Part shown: piece after piece, positions 26,205-38,700 of the stretch
Numbering within the stretch: the first letter of the stretch is position 1
How the letters are laid out: each line of letters begins with the position of its first letter
Origin: Quillaja saponaria
Taxonomy: Eukaryota > Streptophyta > Magnoliopsida > Fabales > Quillajaceae
Assembly (NCBI GenBank): GCA_029379385.1
Contig: CM055606.1
Location: 1,550,001-1,614,000, forward strand
DNA: 64,000 bases
Direction: 5' to 3'
Position numbers and translations under genes: made by a program
The notes under the pieces: model-generated
Databases searched by the model: none
What the model was told of the DNA's origin: nothing
Seen by the model: only the letters and a program-made list of their open reading frames with translations

Positions 26205-27349
26205 ATGCGGATATTTCCCTTCTGCCGAGGAGCACTTTTGTGCTTCTGGCTGTCATTGTTTTTTGCAGCTGTAAGCTTCTGTTATGGTGATCATAGTGCA
26301 GTTGAGGTAGTTGGAATTGGAGAATGTTCAGACTGCAATCAGAACAATATTAAGAGTAGCCATGCTTTTTCAGGTAATGTATACTTTATCTCATGCTGGC
26401 TTAACATAAACAAAGGCCAAGGGCCCCAGAATAAATTCTTCCACCTGAATAAGTAATTTTCTTGTAATGACCATGGTCTTGTGCATTACTTTTTATAGGG
26501 CTACGTGTAACAGTGGATTGCAAACCAGCAAATGGTCATTTTGAAACAAGAGGGATTGGAGAGCTTGACGAAGAAGGAAAGTTCAAAGTGTTTCTTCCCC
26601 ACGAGGTTGTAAAAGATGGAAATTTGACAGAAGAATGTTTTGCACAGCTACACAGTGCAGCAGCTGCACCATGCCCTGCCCACAATGGCCTAGATTCCTC
26701 CAAGATAGTGTTCAAGTCAAAAACTGATGAAAAACACACCTTTGGGTTGGCTGGTAAACTTAAATTCTCACCAGTGACATGCACTTCAGCAGTTTTATGG
26801 CCTTTCTTCAATTTCCCTCCACTACCTAGTTTGCCTCCACTACCTAATTTGTCTCCACTTCCTAAACTACCTCCTTTATCTAAACATCTCCCCTTCCCAC
26901 CAAAGATTTTCCCTCCAATTCCACCAAAGGTTTTCCCTCCATTTCCTCCAAAGGTTTTCCCTCCATTTCCTCCGAAGGTTTTTCCCCCATTTCCACCAAA
27001 GGTTTTCCCTCCATTTCCTCCAAAGGTTTTTCCCCCATTTCCACCAAAGGTTTTCCCTCCCATAAATAAGAAACTTCTACCTCCACCTATAACAATCTAC
27101 AAGAAGCCTCTCCTTCCTCCACTTCCTGTCTTCAAGAAGCCACTTCCACCACTTGTGCCTGCTTTCAAGATGCCACTTCCTCCATCGGTTCCAATATTCA
27201 AGAAGCCGCTTCCTCCTTTCCCAAAGTTCCCTCCATTTAAAAGAAGCCTCATCCACCCCTTCCTAAAGTACCACACCTTCCCAAGCTTCCTCCTCTTCCT
27301 AAAATCCCTCACCCCGACTTTGGAAAATTGCCTCCTTTACCTCCTTTGA
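26205..27349 (+). CDS. Ole e 1-domain proline-rich cell-wall protein, C-terminus frameshifted
   Basis: Secreted structural cell-wall protein like Arabidopsis PRP2/PRP4. Exon 1 is 26205-26373, exon 2 from 26499. Order: signal peptide (about residues 1-28), an Ole e 1 type domain with conserved cysteines (GECSDC, TVDCKPANG, EECFAQLHSAAAAPC, PVTC), then a proline-rich half: short PPLPXL units, seven PPK(V/I)FPP(F/I) units, and FKKPLPP units. After PPFPKFPPFK the frame changes at the four-A run 27239-27242: the annotated frame reads a non-proline tail ending at a TGA at 27347-27349, while the next frame keeps the PXLP periodicity up to a TAG at 27361-27363. A single missing A there explains it, so the tail is a frameshift or a sequencing error. 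The rest is intact. Confidence 0.9.
26898..27065 (+). repeat. In-frame 24-bp tandem repeat, seven copies, in the PRP gene
   Basis: Seven near-identical 24-bp units encode PPKVFPPF (first two with I substitutions). Synonymous differences are few, so the array looks recently homogenised; copy number is probably polymorphic. Confidence 0.9.
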
Positions 27350-27363
27350 TTCCTCATCCATAG

Positions 27364-29717
27364 ATTACTGCAAAATTCCAACTAGGTGTGTGAATTACGC
27401 ATACATGCATGTCCTAATTGTCATATTATAACGATTTGTGAAATTCAATATTGCAGAATTGAAGACTTCAAGGAGAATGGTGCATGAACCAAATATTTGT
27501 AATTTTCTGCGGAAGTTTGAATTTTGTGAATTTTTTATAATTGGAAATTCAGGATATTCGTAATGTAAAAGTATAGATGCATTATATATATATATATATT
27601 TATATTATAATGTTACTAGTTCAATCTTGCTATGTAATGTATAAACCTTTTCATTTGTTCCTTTACATGCAGAACTAAGTCTGCATAAGTATAATTTATT
27701 TTTTTTATTATTTATTTATATGAGACTGGGGAATGGAAAGAAATATATAAAAAAAAGTTTTTATAACAGCATCATGCATTAAAGTCAAATATTAATAATA
27801 ATGCTTCCTCATTTATTGGCATGCACAAATAATTTATGGTTTTCACGGTAAATAAACTTGCAGGACTAATAATTTGTGTGGATATTTTATATATTTTATG
27901 CTTTAATTTATTTATAATTTAAAAAATTAAATACATAATTTTTTATATATAAATAATAAATTTAAGAAAGAAAACTCAATCCTTCAAAGTTTGAAAAAAT
28001 AACACATAATAGTATAAAAATAAAGCCATCCCCAATATCTTTCTGAATACTCGTTAGGAACACTTAAATACAGAGAATTGCCATTTTATTTCCTAAGAAC
28101 CAATTCGTTATCTTAATTCAAGTGTACTCAAAGTGATGGACCTATATATATAAATTATTCAAGAGGAAACATGGAACCAAGCCGTTTGGATGCAGAAAAT
28201 GTGGGAAGCCATTTGCAGTGAGAGTTCAAATTATTATTAATTTAAAATTTTATCTCAATTTCACATGGAAATTTGCTTATAAAGTACATCGAATATGGTG
28301 ATTGATTTGTGAATACATAGTTTACAAAACGTGGCAGATACAATATTGATTTATATGTAAATATCAATCAGATAAAATCAACACAATTTACTTATAAATT
28401 ATAATTTAAAATTTGACAATATATATTTTGAAATAAAAATTTAAAGTAAATTGGTTGAGATTCTTACGATTTATGTGTGAATACATAATTCTTAAAAATC
28501 AAGATAGTCCTTTGCATTATAATGTTATTCCTCTCCTTTGACCTTTATTTGTAATGTTTTATACATACACAATCTATTGGTATGCGCAAATGTTTTATGC
28601 GCTTTTGACAATATGTACATTAGTAGTGATATTTGAGACTAATAATTTGTTCAGATGTATTACAATAAATTGTAATTGCAACAAACAATTTCAAATAGAT
28701 ACTTGAAAATAAATAATATTGAATTTATTTTCCAAACAAATAATAATTATTGAATATAGTGATTCATTTATAAATACACATTTCACAATAAAAATAGATA
28801 AATACTACCATGCTTACATGCAAATGTACAATCCAAAGAAAAAACAATAAGTAACTATGAAGATTTACTCATAAATACAAATTTCAGAATAAATTGATAT
28901 AACATAAGTGATTTACGTGTGAATATATTATTGCACAAATTTACGAAAACGCTTATCACATATTTATTCTTAAGTATTTCACAATAAAGCATACATAATT
29001 ATTTGTAATAAAATGAGAATGATTTTATGTTTACATGTAAATATACATTATAATTTGTGTTGAAATAGCTACTTCACCTATAGCTTAATAGCCCTTTAAT
29101 GATAAATCATTTATCTCTTTAAAAGTTGGTGTGGGAGTATATAGCTTCACACTAAATCACCAAAAGTATTAGTAACCTTTTAGTTAATTAGATATTGGAT
29201 ATATTTTTTTTTAATTTTAATTTTATATTATAATTTTGTTAATAGTCAGTTGTATTCTGATGAATTTATACATATTTTATTTAGTTATTTTTTTAATTAA
29301 TTCAAAGATATCCAAGCATTGACAGAAGAATTTATGAAATTTTATTTCACGGTCAATTTTCGAAAGATTTAAATTTCAAAAAGTGATGAATAAAAATAAA
29401 ATAAAAATACACCACCATGTTCAAATATTTAGTAAACCCATGAATTGCCACTTAGGTTAGCCACTACCACACCACTCGGTTCGCAGTTCGCACCCATGTC
29501 GGTCTTGCCCCAAAACAAAACTCGAACCTCGGAAACTCGAAAGCAGCAAAATAAATCCGCCTTCATTTTGTCAGTCTCAACTCGTAAGCACTCCACTCTG
29601 TGTAGTCTCTCTGTAGTCTGCATTCATGGAAAATAAAGCGCGAAAGAGAGAAAAAGCATTTATACAAAAGTCCTGTTAGGGTTTTGACTCTCTGTCTTTC
29701 TTCTCCATTACCCTCCA
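27364..29717. other. AT-rich spacer with a degenerate dispersed repeat; NUP188 promoter
   Basis: No gene is supported. A TA run occurs near 27585-27600. Between about 28.3 and 28.95 kb a motif of the form GATTTA-N-TGTGAATACATA followed by TTCACAA recurs at least five times in diverged form. The last 250 bases (less AT-rich) should be the NUP188 promoter and leader. Confidence 0.5.
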
Positions 29718-32700
29718 ATGGCGGATACTAGGTCTGTGGACGCTTCTCTCTGGTGGGATTCATTCACTCTATTGCTTACTGAGCTTGAGAATGCTCCCCT
29801 CTCCTCAGACCTTCCTCAAAATTTGGTAAAACTTTTTTCAACCTTCCTCATCTGTGTCTCTTCCCCTATTTGTTTGTGTGTAACAGGGATAATTTGGTGT
29901 TTGTGTAGGAGAAGAAGTTGAACGACAACCGTGCTTGGTTTGTGGACACGGTTTCACTTTTCAAGCCAGCAAATGAGAAATCTAGGGGAGCTTTGAATTC
30001 ACAGAAACTGCAAATTGGGTCTCATCAATTGACCGTACAGCCTGAATTGAAAGATAAGGCTTTGCAGATTAGCTCATATTTGGTGAGATAGTTTGAGTTA
30101 GGAGACAGTAACTTTTAAGTATAAAATTAACCAATTAATGTTCTAAATGTTCTTCATTCGTCTTGAAGTATTTGGCTTTCTTCTTACATTTGGTTGGAGA
30201 TCGTTTATGACTATCACTTTCTCATTGTAATTCTTCTTCCAGTGTTTAGATGAAGTGCAATCATACATTCTTGCCGAACGGTCCTTGGAACATCACAATG
30301 TAGCTGTTGATTCTATGGTTCTCGATTTTCTTCATGCAGTAAGTATTGTTCCCCCTCTCCTCTGTAGCACGAATTCAGTCAAATCCTGTTAATCAATTAT
30401 TTTGCAAGGAGTATATGGGGTTCCGTAAAGGTTATTCGGTGTTACTGTATACTTGATTTAAGGGCTTTGGACTATCCACACATGCTTTCAAGTTTTTAAT
30501 GGAAAAATAACTGAATGTGTGTAGTCACTTAGTGATGAAGTTACTAGCATTCGTAAATTATCTTGTGGCCTTGATTGATTAGGGTAGGAAGTAGTAACTC
30601 AGAAATTTAGTGGCAAATTCGTGTTGTCAAGTTTCAGCTTTCTCGTAATTAGTATTTCTAAGTGCACTATGCTTGAATGTTTTCATCTCCTTTAGATTCT
30701 TCAACTGCTATTTTCTATTGGGTTCTCTGTTTCACAAATTCTGTTTTCATACTATGATGCAATTTAGCCTATCTCACCATATGATACGTTTCCCTTCCCC
30801 TGCCTATATTTTTTAAATTGAAAAAGTTTTGAAGTTTTATCATCTTTGTCTTGTCTCAGTTTCTATTTCAGACTCTCCATCATATTAATCCTGCTATATA
30901 TTTACTCTCTTTCTGTATGTGAATGTCAAAATAAAACAGTATTTTAGCCTTTCCAAGTTGCTGGTGGTGTCTAATTTCATCAAGTTGTAAATGCTGGAAT
31001 TTTTTTTTATTAAAGAGCAGGAAAATATTATTTGATGCTTTTTCCCTTCTACTTGCCAGAACTTTATGTACCCCATTGTTTCATTTATTTTTCTGTTGTT
31101 GTGAAGGTATTAGTTCAATATTATATGGAGAGACAGTGCTTGCTGAAATGTACCAGGCATATTCTCATGCATGCTTGTAAGTGCTTCCTGCCCTTCTTCT
31201 GATTTTGTGCTCTTCATATCTCAGGAATGGTTTAATCATTTGATAGTTTCTCAAGTGTGACTTTTTCTTTTGTTCCTGAAATCTATTATAAACTTCAAAA
31301 CAGGCTCTTGTATGATGCGTGAATTATTTTTACTGAATGACTTTCCTTGGTAATAATTTTGCTACTTTTGATGCAGTATATGTTGGAATTGGATCCCCTG
31401 AAGGTTATATTATTCGAGAGGAGGCAAGAAAGCTGTTTCATGATGGATTAGAAACAAAACTAATATCTCTCTTGCAGGATCTTCTGTCTTCCAGTTATCC
31501 TGAGCAGATGGTATGTTTAATTTTTATTTATTTTTTGATAAGTAAAAATAATATGGTGTGTTTATTTTTTATTGTAAACCTATCCGCTTTCACCTTTCAT
31601 TCTGTATCGTGATTAATAAGAAGTTCTCTCCTATTGTATTTTAGCATGTTTCTTGTATGAGCTTGTGAATTGTATTTTATCCTATTAAAGTAAAAAGGGT
31701 ACTTTCCCAATATATTCCCTTCAGATCTCAAACCTTAACTCTCTGACATATGCTTAAATTGTAATACTCTGAAGGACATTGATCTTTTCACTCTGTGGGC
31801 TGAGGAGACTATAATTGAAGACAATTTGGTTTTGGACATTCTTTTCCTGGCATATTACGACTCATTTTGTACCTGTAATGGTGAAAGGTGGAAAAAGTTA
31901 TGTTCTCTCTATAAGGTATATTTATCCTTTCTGTGGTACATGATTTGTAAGTTTCTGTAGATCCTAATCCTTTCTCAAAAATGTCATGCCTCAGGGAATC
32001 TTATCTGGAGACTATAACTTGGAAAAACTGGCAATAACGGCAGATTCACTACAATTTTCTTATCATGCTAAAACTAAAGTGCTACTTATTCTTATAGAAA
32101 CCCTGGACCTGGAAAATCTTCTCCAAATGGTTCGTGATGAAATGCCTTTCAGGTATTGCTTATTAACATCATTTACATCTTAATCAATGCTCTTGAAGAT
32201 ACGTGGAAACTGGAAAGTTCACCTCTTGGTGAAGTTGCATACACTGGGGTCAAACCAAGGAGATACTGTGATACATTTTAGAACCTCATTCTGACACACT
32301 CTTATAATGAGTTTGCACATGTCCATCTTGAATCTTGACTTAATCATAGCATCTTATTGGACAAAATGTGTTGAGATGTGAGGCATTCACGAGGTGGACA
32401 CCACATGCCGTGACTTTTAAATGTGTTAAACTCACCATGTTATTCATTCACCATCAGTTTTGATCATGAAATTGGACTAATGCGTTTCTTCCTTCGTGCT
32501 CTTTGAAAACTGTATCACTTTCTCGTGGCTATAAAAGGCCTGTTGGTACTTTTTAGGAGTTGGGACTTTAGAATTTCCAAGTTATTTGCATATATTTTCT
32601 GCCATCATCCCAAAAGTAGTTCACTCTTCAATTTTCTCAATCTTCGTTTCTTGAATTTACCTATATCTTGTACATCTTTTTTGCTTATACTGTTCAACTA

Positions 32701-35700
32701 TTTAAATGCATCATACTTTTTTTTTTTTGGTAACACGAATCGATATGGTAAACGGTACGGGAACGGGAACAGGAACATAGAATGTTACTTGTCCTAGAAC
32801 GTGGTATGATAGGATTTGGCTTATTCAGATTGCTTAGTTGGAATGAAATATGTTGGTTTGGAACACATAACACTTTTTAGGATCACATGAGTAATAATTT
32901 CATATATATACAATTACTTTTAGGCAATTAAACATATAAACATATTAGAAAAAGAAGAAAAGTTGGGTGCCTACTCTCCATCCCGAAGAAAAGGAGAGAC
33001 AACGACATGGCTGCACGAGAAAAAAAATTTGTAGTTCATAGAAAGATTTGGTTGTGGGCTGTCTGGATAAATATTTTTCTTGTGGATTTATGATTTTATT
33101 TGTTCTATTTTTTATTTTCATGATCGGAATGCTTGGAATGCTAAAAGTAGCGTTTCAGGTTGAAAGGGATCCTCATTTGGGATCGAAGGATCCAGTTTGT
33201 AAGTTGATACCTAAGTAGGGATCTCTGGTAACTATTTTTGTAAGATTTAGATGTGTATCATTCTTATGAGTAATCTTGAAAGCTAATTCCTTTTTTCTTG
33301 CATATCTATACAAATGTTCATATTTTAGTTATTTGGCATTTTAGAGGTGCATTTTTTTTTATTTTTTTTTGCAATTATCTTCACACGTGCTTGTATTAAG
33401 TGTTAAATGTTTATATTGGTTTCTACAGCAAAGATGTCTCTACCTTTTCCCTGACTGATGTCCAAGAGATGGATTCATTAGTTTCAACATTCAATGCATT
33501 TCAAATGAAAGAAGCTGGCCCGCTGATTTTAACATGGGCAGTTTTTCTTTGTCTAATCTCGTCACTTCCGGGAAGGGATAAAAGTAATGTTCTAATGGTA
33601 TGTGGTTAACCAAATTGCAATTTACTATCCAAGTATGGATCTGATTGACATTGTTGACCCACTTCCTACTTACTCTTTTTCTATTTGATTTTCCAGGAGA
33701 TTGATCACATTGGTTATATTCGTCAAGCCTTTGAGGCAGAATCGTTAAGTTACTGTCGTGATATCCTAAAGTGTGATATATTGAAGGAATCTGATGTACA
33801 TCATTCTCACTCTGTAGCATTAACTTATTAGAGTGGCTAATTTCTTGTTAAACCTTATAACATCCAAGTGACTGACTGGCCTGTCCTTTTTTGTTACCTT
33901 TAACTCAATGAACAAAGCATGTTATGCATTAAGGCCATTACATTTTCTGGTGTTCTTTGTAGATTTTCATCTAATACAACAGATAATCCTTTATTCTGTC
34001 ATCTACTTAGGGCCCCGTCGCTGGTTATCGAAGTGTTTTGAGAACTTTAGTATCTGCTTTCATTGCATCTTATGAGATCAACTTTCAGGTAACTGCGTTA
34101 TTAATATTTGAAATTTCCTGTAAGGAACTTATTGGTGTCCTTCTTATTAAGTCTGCTATCACAATGCTGCAGCTAGAGGACAACAACCATAACTTGGTAT
34201 TGGATATGCTTTGTGAAATTTACCGAGGAGAGGTTTGGATGTATAATGGTTATCCTTCTCATAATTCATCTCATTTTCAGTTATTCTATATAGTACTCAT
34301 CAATATCAAGTTATGGGGAAATTTATTTGCAGGAGGCACTTTGTACTCAGTTTTGGGACAAGGAAAGTTTTGTTGATGGTCCCATTCGGTGTCTTCTTAG
34401 CAACTTAGGGAGTGAATTCCCCTTCAGGATAATTAGCCTTGTACGATTTCTGTCATCCCTCTGCGAAGGAGCTTGGCCTGCAGAATGCGCGTGAGTAAAA
34501 TTTCAAAATTGTTTGTAGTATCATCATTTTTATAGCTATCTTCTTGTGATATGAAACCATTTTTAGATGGTCTGGACATCTGGTGGATCTGGTGACTTTT
34601 CAGTTTTAACATTTTTTACAATAGATTGGCAATCCCATAGCACATGAGAAGTTTGTGCATAATTAAGCTGACCAGTCAATAGAGTTGTGCAATGGGTATT
34701 AGTTATTCCTCTATTTGCTAGGCAACCATTTTGCTCTCATGGAAACCTGATAGTGATTTTGTCTATAACCTATGGGATCTATTGTTTTATGGACTTCAAA
34801 GCCATACTCTTAGCCTGTGGAACATACTCCTGTATCTTCTTCTTCTTCTTCTTCTTTTTTTTCCCTTGAAAAGAACAGAAATTGTACATTCAGAAAAATT
34901 ATTGTTAGACCAAGATTAGCTATTATAGACGTGGGAGGATGCATCTCATATTAATAAAGTCAGCATCTCAAAGTTAGTTTCAGAATATAGTTAGTGTTGC
35001 TTGGATTTATTACTTTAATTGAGTTACAGTCTTTGTCCTTTTCAGTTGATTCATTCTCTTGTTTTTCACTTCCAAAGACTGCACGGGTGGAGCTTTATTT
35101 TCCTTTTCTATTCGTTTGATAAGTACTTATCTTATAGACATCATGATTATGTGCACAGGTATAACTTTCTAGATAAGTCTGTTGGTGTATCAACCTTATT
35201 TGAGATTACAAGTGATTCATTGGTAGATGAAGTTTCTCATATTGTGGAGACACACCAGCCACTGCAAGTTCCTGGAGTTGAAGGTTTGGTCGTTCCTGCA
35301 AGAACACGTGGTCAGATTTTGAAAGTGATTGGAGAGAATGCTGCTCTTGTACAGTGGCAGGTAAATGCACAATTTTTTTGATGTTCTGTTCTGAATTTTC
35401 TGTTTGCATCTTACTTACATATGGACATTCTTGGTTGTCAAACTCCTTCACTCCAGATATTAATATGTTTGTAGATTCCCTGATAATAATTAAAGTTGCT
35501 TTTCTGTTGTTACTTTGGTGATATTTGTTTTATTGAGGGCATTTGACAAACTGAAAATAGAAACAGGATCTCCCACATACTGAAACTGTTTCTAATATTG
35601 GAGGCATGTCATGAACTATTGTAATTGTACAAAACAAAATCAACCTGATGCATAACTTCCACCATTCTGAGAAATTAATTTATTTTTATGGAAGAACTTG

Positions 35701-38700
35701 ATTTTTGTCATGTTGATACTGTGTAGTATTGTGGTGTAGTCGAACCTATCCAATCAAATGTTGCCATTGCAAAGAAAAGGATGTCTAAACTTCTTCATAT
35801 TTGTGAAAAAAGAAATGTCACTCCTTCCTACATATAGTTCCATTTTATAGATAACTGGGTGATATACTCTTCTGATATGTAGTTGAAGCGTATTATGTTT
35901 TTGTTCTTTTAAGTGATTTGTAGCTCATTTCAGAGCTATGAATATTACAAATGCCTTTAAGTCTATCAAAATATGTAGCCACTCATAACTAATTTTTTTT
36001 TTTTTTTTTTACCCCCTGCATCAGTGCAATTTCATATATCTTAAATGTGTGATCTGTATGTAGAATATATTGTCGGTTGAGTTGATTTGAGTGAAGTAGT
36101 TATAAGAGACATTTTTAGGAATTATTTCATACTATAATCGTTCAGTTAATATATTGTTCAGTTGGTGATTCTAATCTAGTTTCTATTTCCTCCTGATTTG
36201 CTAATGTGTGCATCTTCTGTAGTTTGCAGAATCTGGAGTTTTCATATTGCTCGTACGTTTGGCCCAGGAGATGTATTTGAATAGCAATGAGGAAGTTCTT
36301 TGCATTCTTGACCTGCTTAGTCGATTGGTGTCCTTTAACACTGTAAGTCATTTTTAGTTTTTGTACTAACCTTTTCCACCTATGATTCCGTGCATGGAGA
36401 CTACAGTCAGTTGTCTGTGACTTTTTTGGTCTGTTAGAGGGGTATGTTGTAAAAGATTATAGTGATTGAGTTCTGATGCTCTCACGTGTTAAAGTATGCC
36501 TTGATAAAAGCAATATAATATTCCTTTTATGGATAGTGTCAGCTGATAAGGACTTTAATTCTTTTTCCCATTCACTTCATTTTCCCTGTTTTACTTCTCT
36601 CCTTCAGAATAAGATCCAGCTCATTCTCTTCATTTTCTCTCTATTGAGTTTGAAACTTATATACAAAAGCAAGAAAAAAAAAAAAAAGAATCTGCCAGTG
36701 GTCACTTTCCCCCATCACTCTGTTCTTGCTTCTCTTTACTGCTTCAATCTTGTTGCATGTGGACATCCAATTTCTTTGATTCACTGCTAGCATTCATTGC
36801 CTTATACTTTGTGTTAAAATCCTCCACCTAGTTTCAATTTTTTGAAGGCACTTTCATGGATTGTGGATGCATTATGCTGTTTCACCAAATAAGATTCCTG
36901 CACAAAGATGCTTGAAATTGTATGTATTGATTCCTAAAACACTAAATTTATCAAAACATAAAGATAAAGCTAGAGTCCTAACAAAACATAACTAAATAAC
37001 TAATAACTCCTAATTATACTAAAATACTTCAATTTTATCCCTAATCCAAATATTACATAATGTAAATACAATTAATTATAACTCCTAAATTCTTTTTTTT
37101 CGTTCTCCATCATTCTTCCTTGGTTGAAAAAAACTTGACCTCAAGTTTTGAAATGAGAGGGAATGATCTCTGGAGCAAACTTTGGCAGCAAAGTCTTCAT
37201 TAGCACTGGTAAAAAATATGCAAGAAAAATTTTGTCAGGAATGTCGAACACTTGAAACTTCAAGGGTATGACAAACTCAATATGCTCCAGTGTACCTTTC
37301 AGCAACCTGAACTTGTATTGATTCCTGTGCTTTTGTTTTGACGATATTGTCATGCATAAGTGGCTTGAGTAGCACAATTATTAACCAATGGTTCAATAAT
37401 TTCTTGTGAACACAATTCATTATGCCTTGAATCATTGCATTGTAAGGATTGCTTTAGACATTGTCTTATTTCATGGTATTCTTATCTCATTCCTTGAACT
37501 ATTTGTTTTATTTCATGAACCAAATTTACGATAACTTTTTGAGCATTAATCTCTGCATTCTTTTGTGCCTTCATTTGAGCAATCAACTCGACATCTCTTT
37601 AGAAGCCAAGAGTTGTAAACCCAGGGAGCCATAATATATTTAAGAAAGCATACCAGATCAAAACTTGAATATCAAAGTAGAATTTGGAAAATTTGACCTT
37701 GGAATTGAATTCAGCACGTCAAAAGACCTTGGATATAGTTTTTTTTTTTTTTTTTTGTGGATATGGGTTTTGGACAGTGAGGTTGTTTGGGGATGATTTG
37801 GATGGATTTTTTGGTTGTGGATGGCGGTTGTATGGATTCTTGGTTGTGGATGGTGGTTGATGGAGGAGGATGATATATTTGTGTTTTTTTCCAACGGGAC
37901 AAGAGCTAGGCTTTGATACCAAATTGATTCAGCACCAACATGTATTTTACTCGAAAGGGACAATCGAAAGGACACTTGAAAAAGGATAATTTTATAAATT
38001 CATCAAAAGCTTCTCCACAATATAAACTAAGGGTCATTATATAGATTCCTTGAAAATGTTAAAAATATAAATACCTAGAGTCCAAATAGAAAGGAAATCC
38101 TAATAACATAAAGTTCTAATAAAAAGAAAACTCATAATAAAAGGAAAATCCTAATAAAGCTAGAGTCCTAGCAAAACATAACTAATAACTCCTAATTATA
38201 CTAAAATACTACTAATTTTATCCCTAATCCTAATATTACATAATTTAAATACAATTAAATTATAACTCCTAAATTATTTTTCTTTGTTCTCCATCAAAAA
38301 GCCTGAAACAGTTTGGCTCCTCTATTGTGCTGAGTCTAATACCTAGAAGCCAGTTTTGGCTGAACTAAAGCTTCGGTCAAGCGTAAACATAGAATTAACC
38401 TTAGGTTGCTTTCGTCCCTAAATATCAACAAATGAAAGAAAAGGACCCAATGCCATATGGAGTTCATGCTTGCTTCAACATTCTTTTCATGTTCTTTGAC
38501 AGATATTTTAATGTACTATGTGTAGGCTGTGTGTTTTGCTCTGATGGAAATTAGCAACAGTTTGCATTTTCAAGCAGCTGCCTTGAATGGGAATATGGAG
38601 AAGAACATTTGGTGATTAACTACTCTTATATCTTTTCCATTTGTATTATCCTTTATTAACCTCATTGTATGATTTTCCCTTTACATGATTACATCTGTAG

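Noticed and set aside
26536..27063. Minus-strand open frame of 175 codons with GGKTFGGNG repeats opposite the PRP gene
   Set aside because: It is the reverse complement of the PRP 24-bp repeat; periodic coding DNA leaves the other strand open. The plus strand has the signal peptide, splice sites and known domain.
32730..32790. GGGAAC-like short repeat in NUP188 intron 7 as a mobile element
   Set aside because: Only a few imperfect copies of a short unit (GGTACGGGAACGGGAAC); simple sequence without ends or target duplication.
37658..37975. Minus-strand open frames with repeated Pro/His/Asn residues
   Set aside because: Low-complexity reading of the interior of the LTR remnant next to a poly-T run; no family resemblance and three overlapping frames are equally open.
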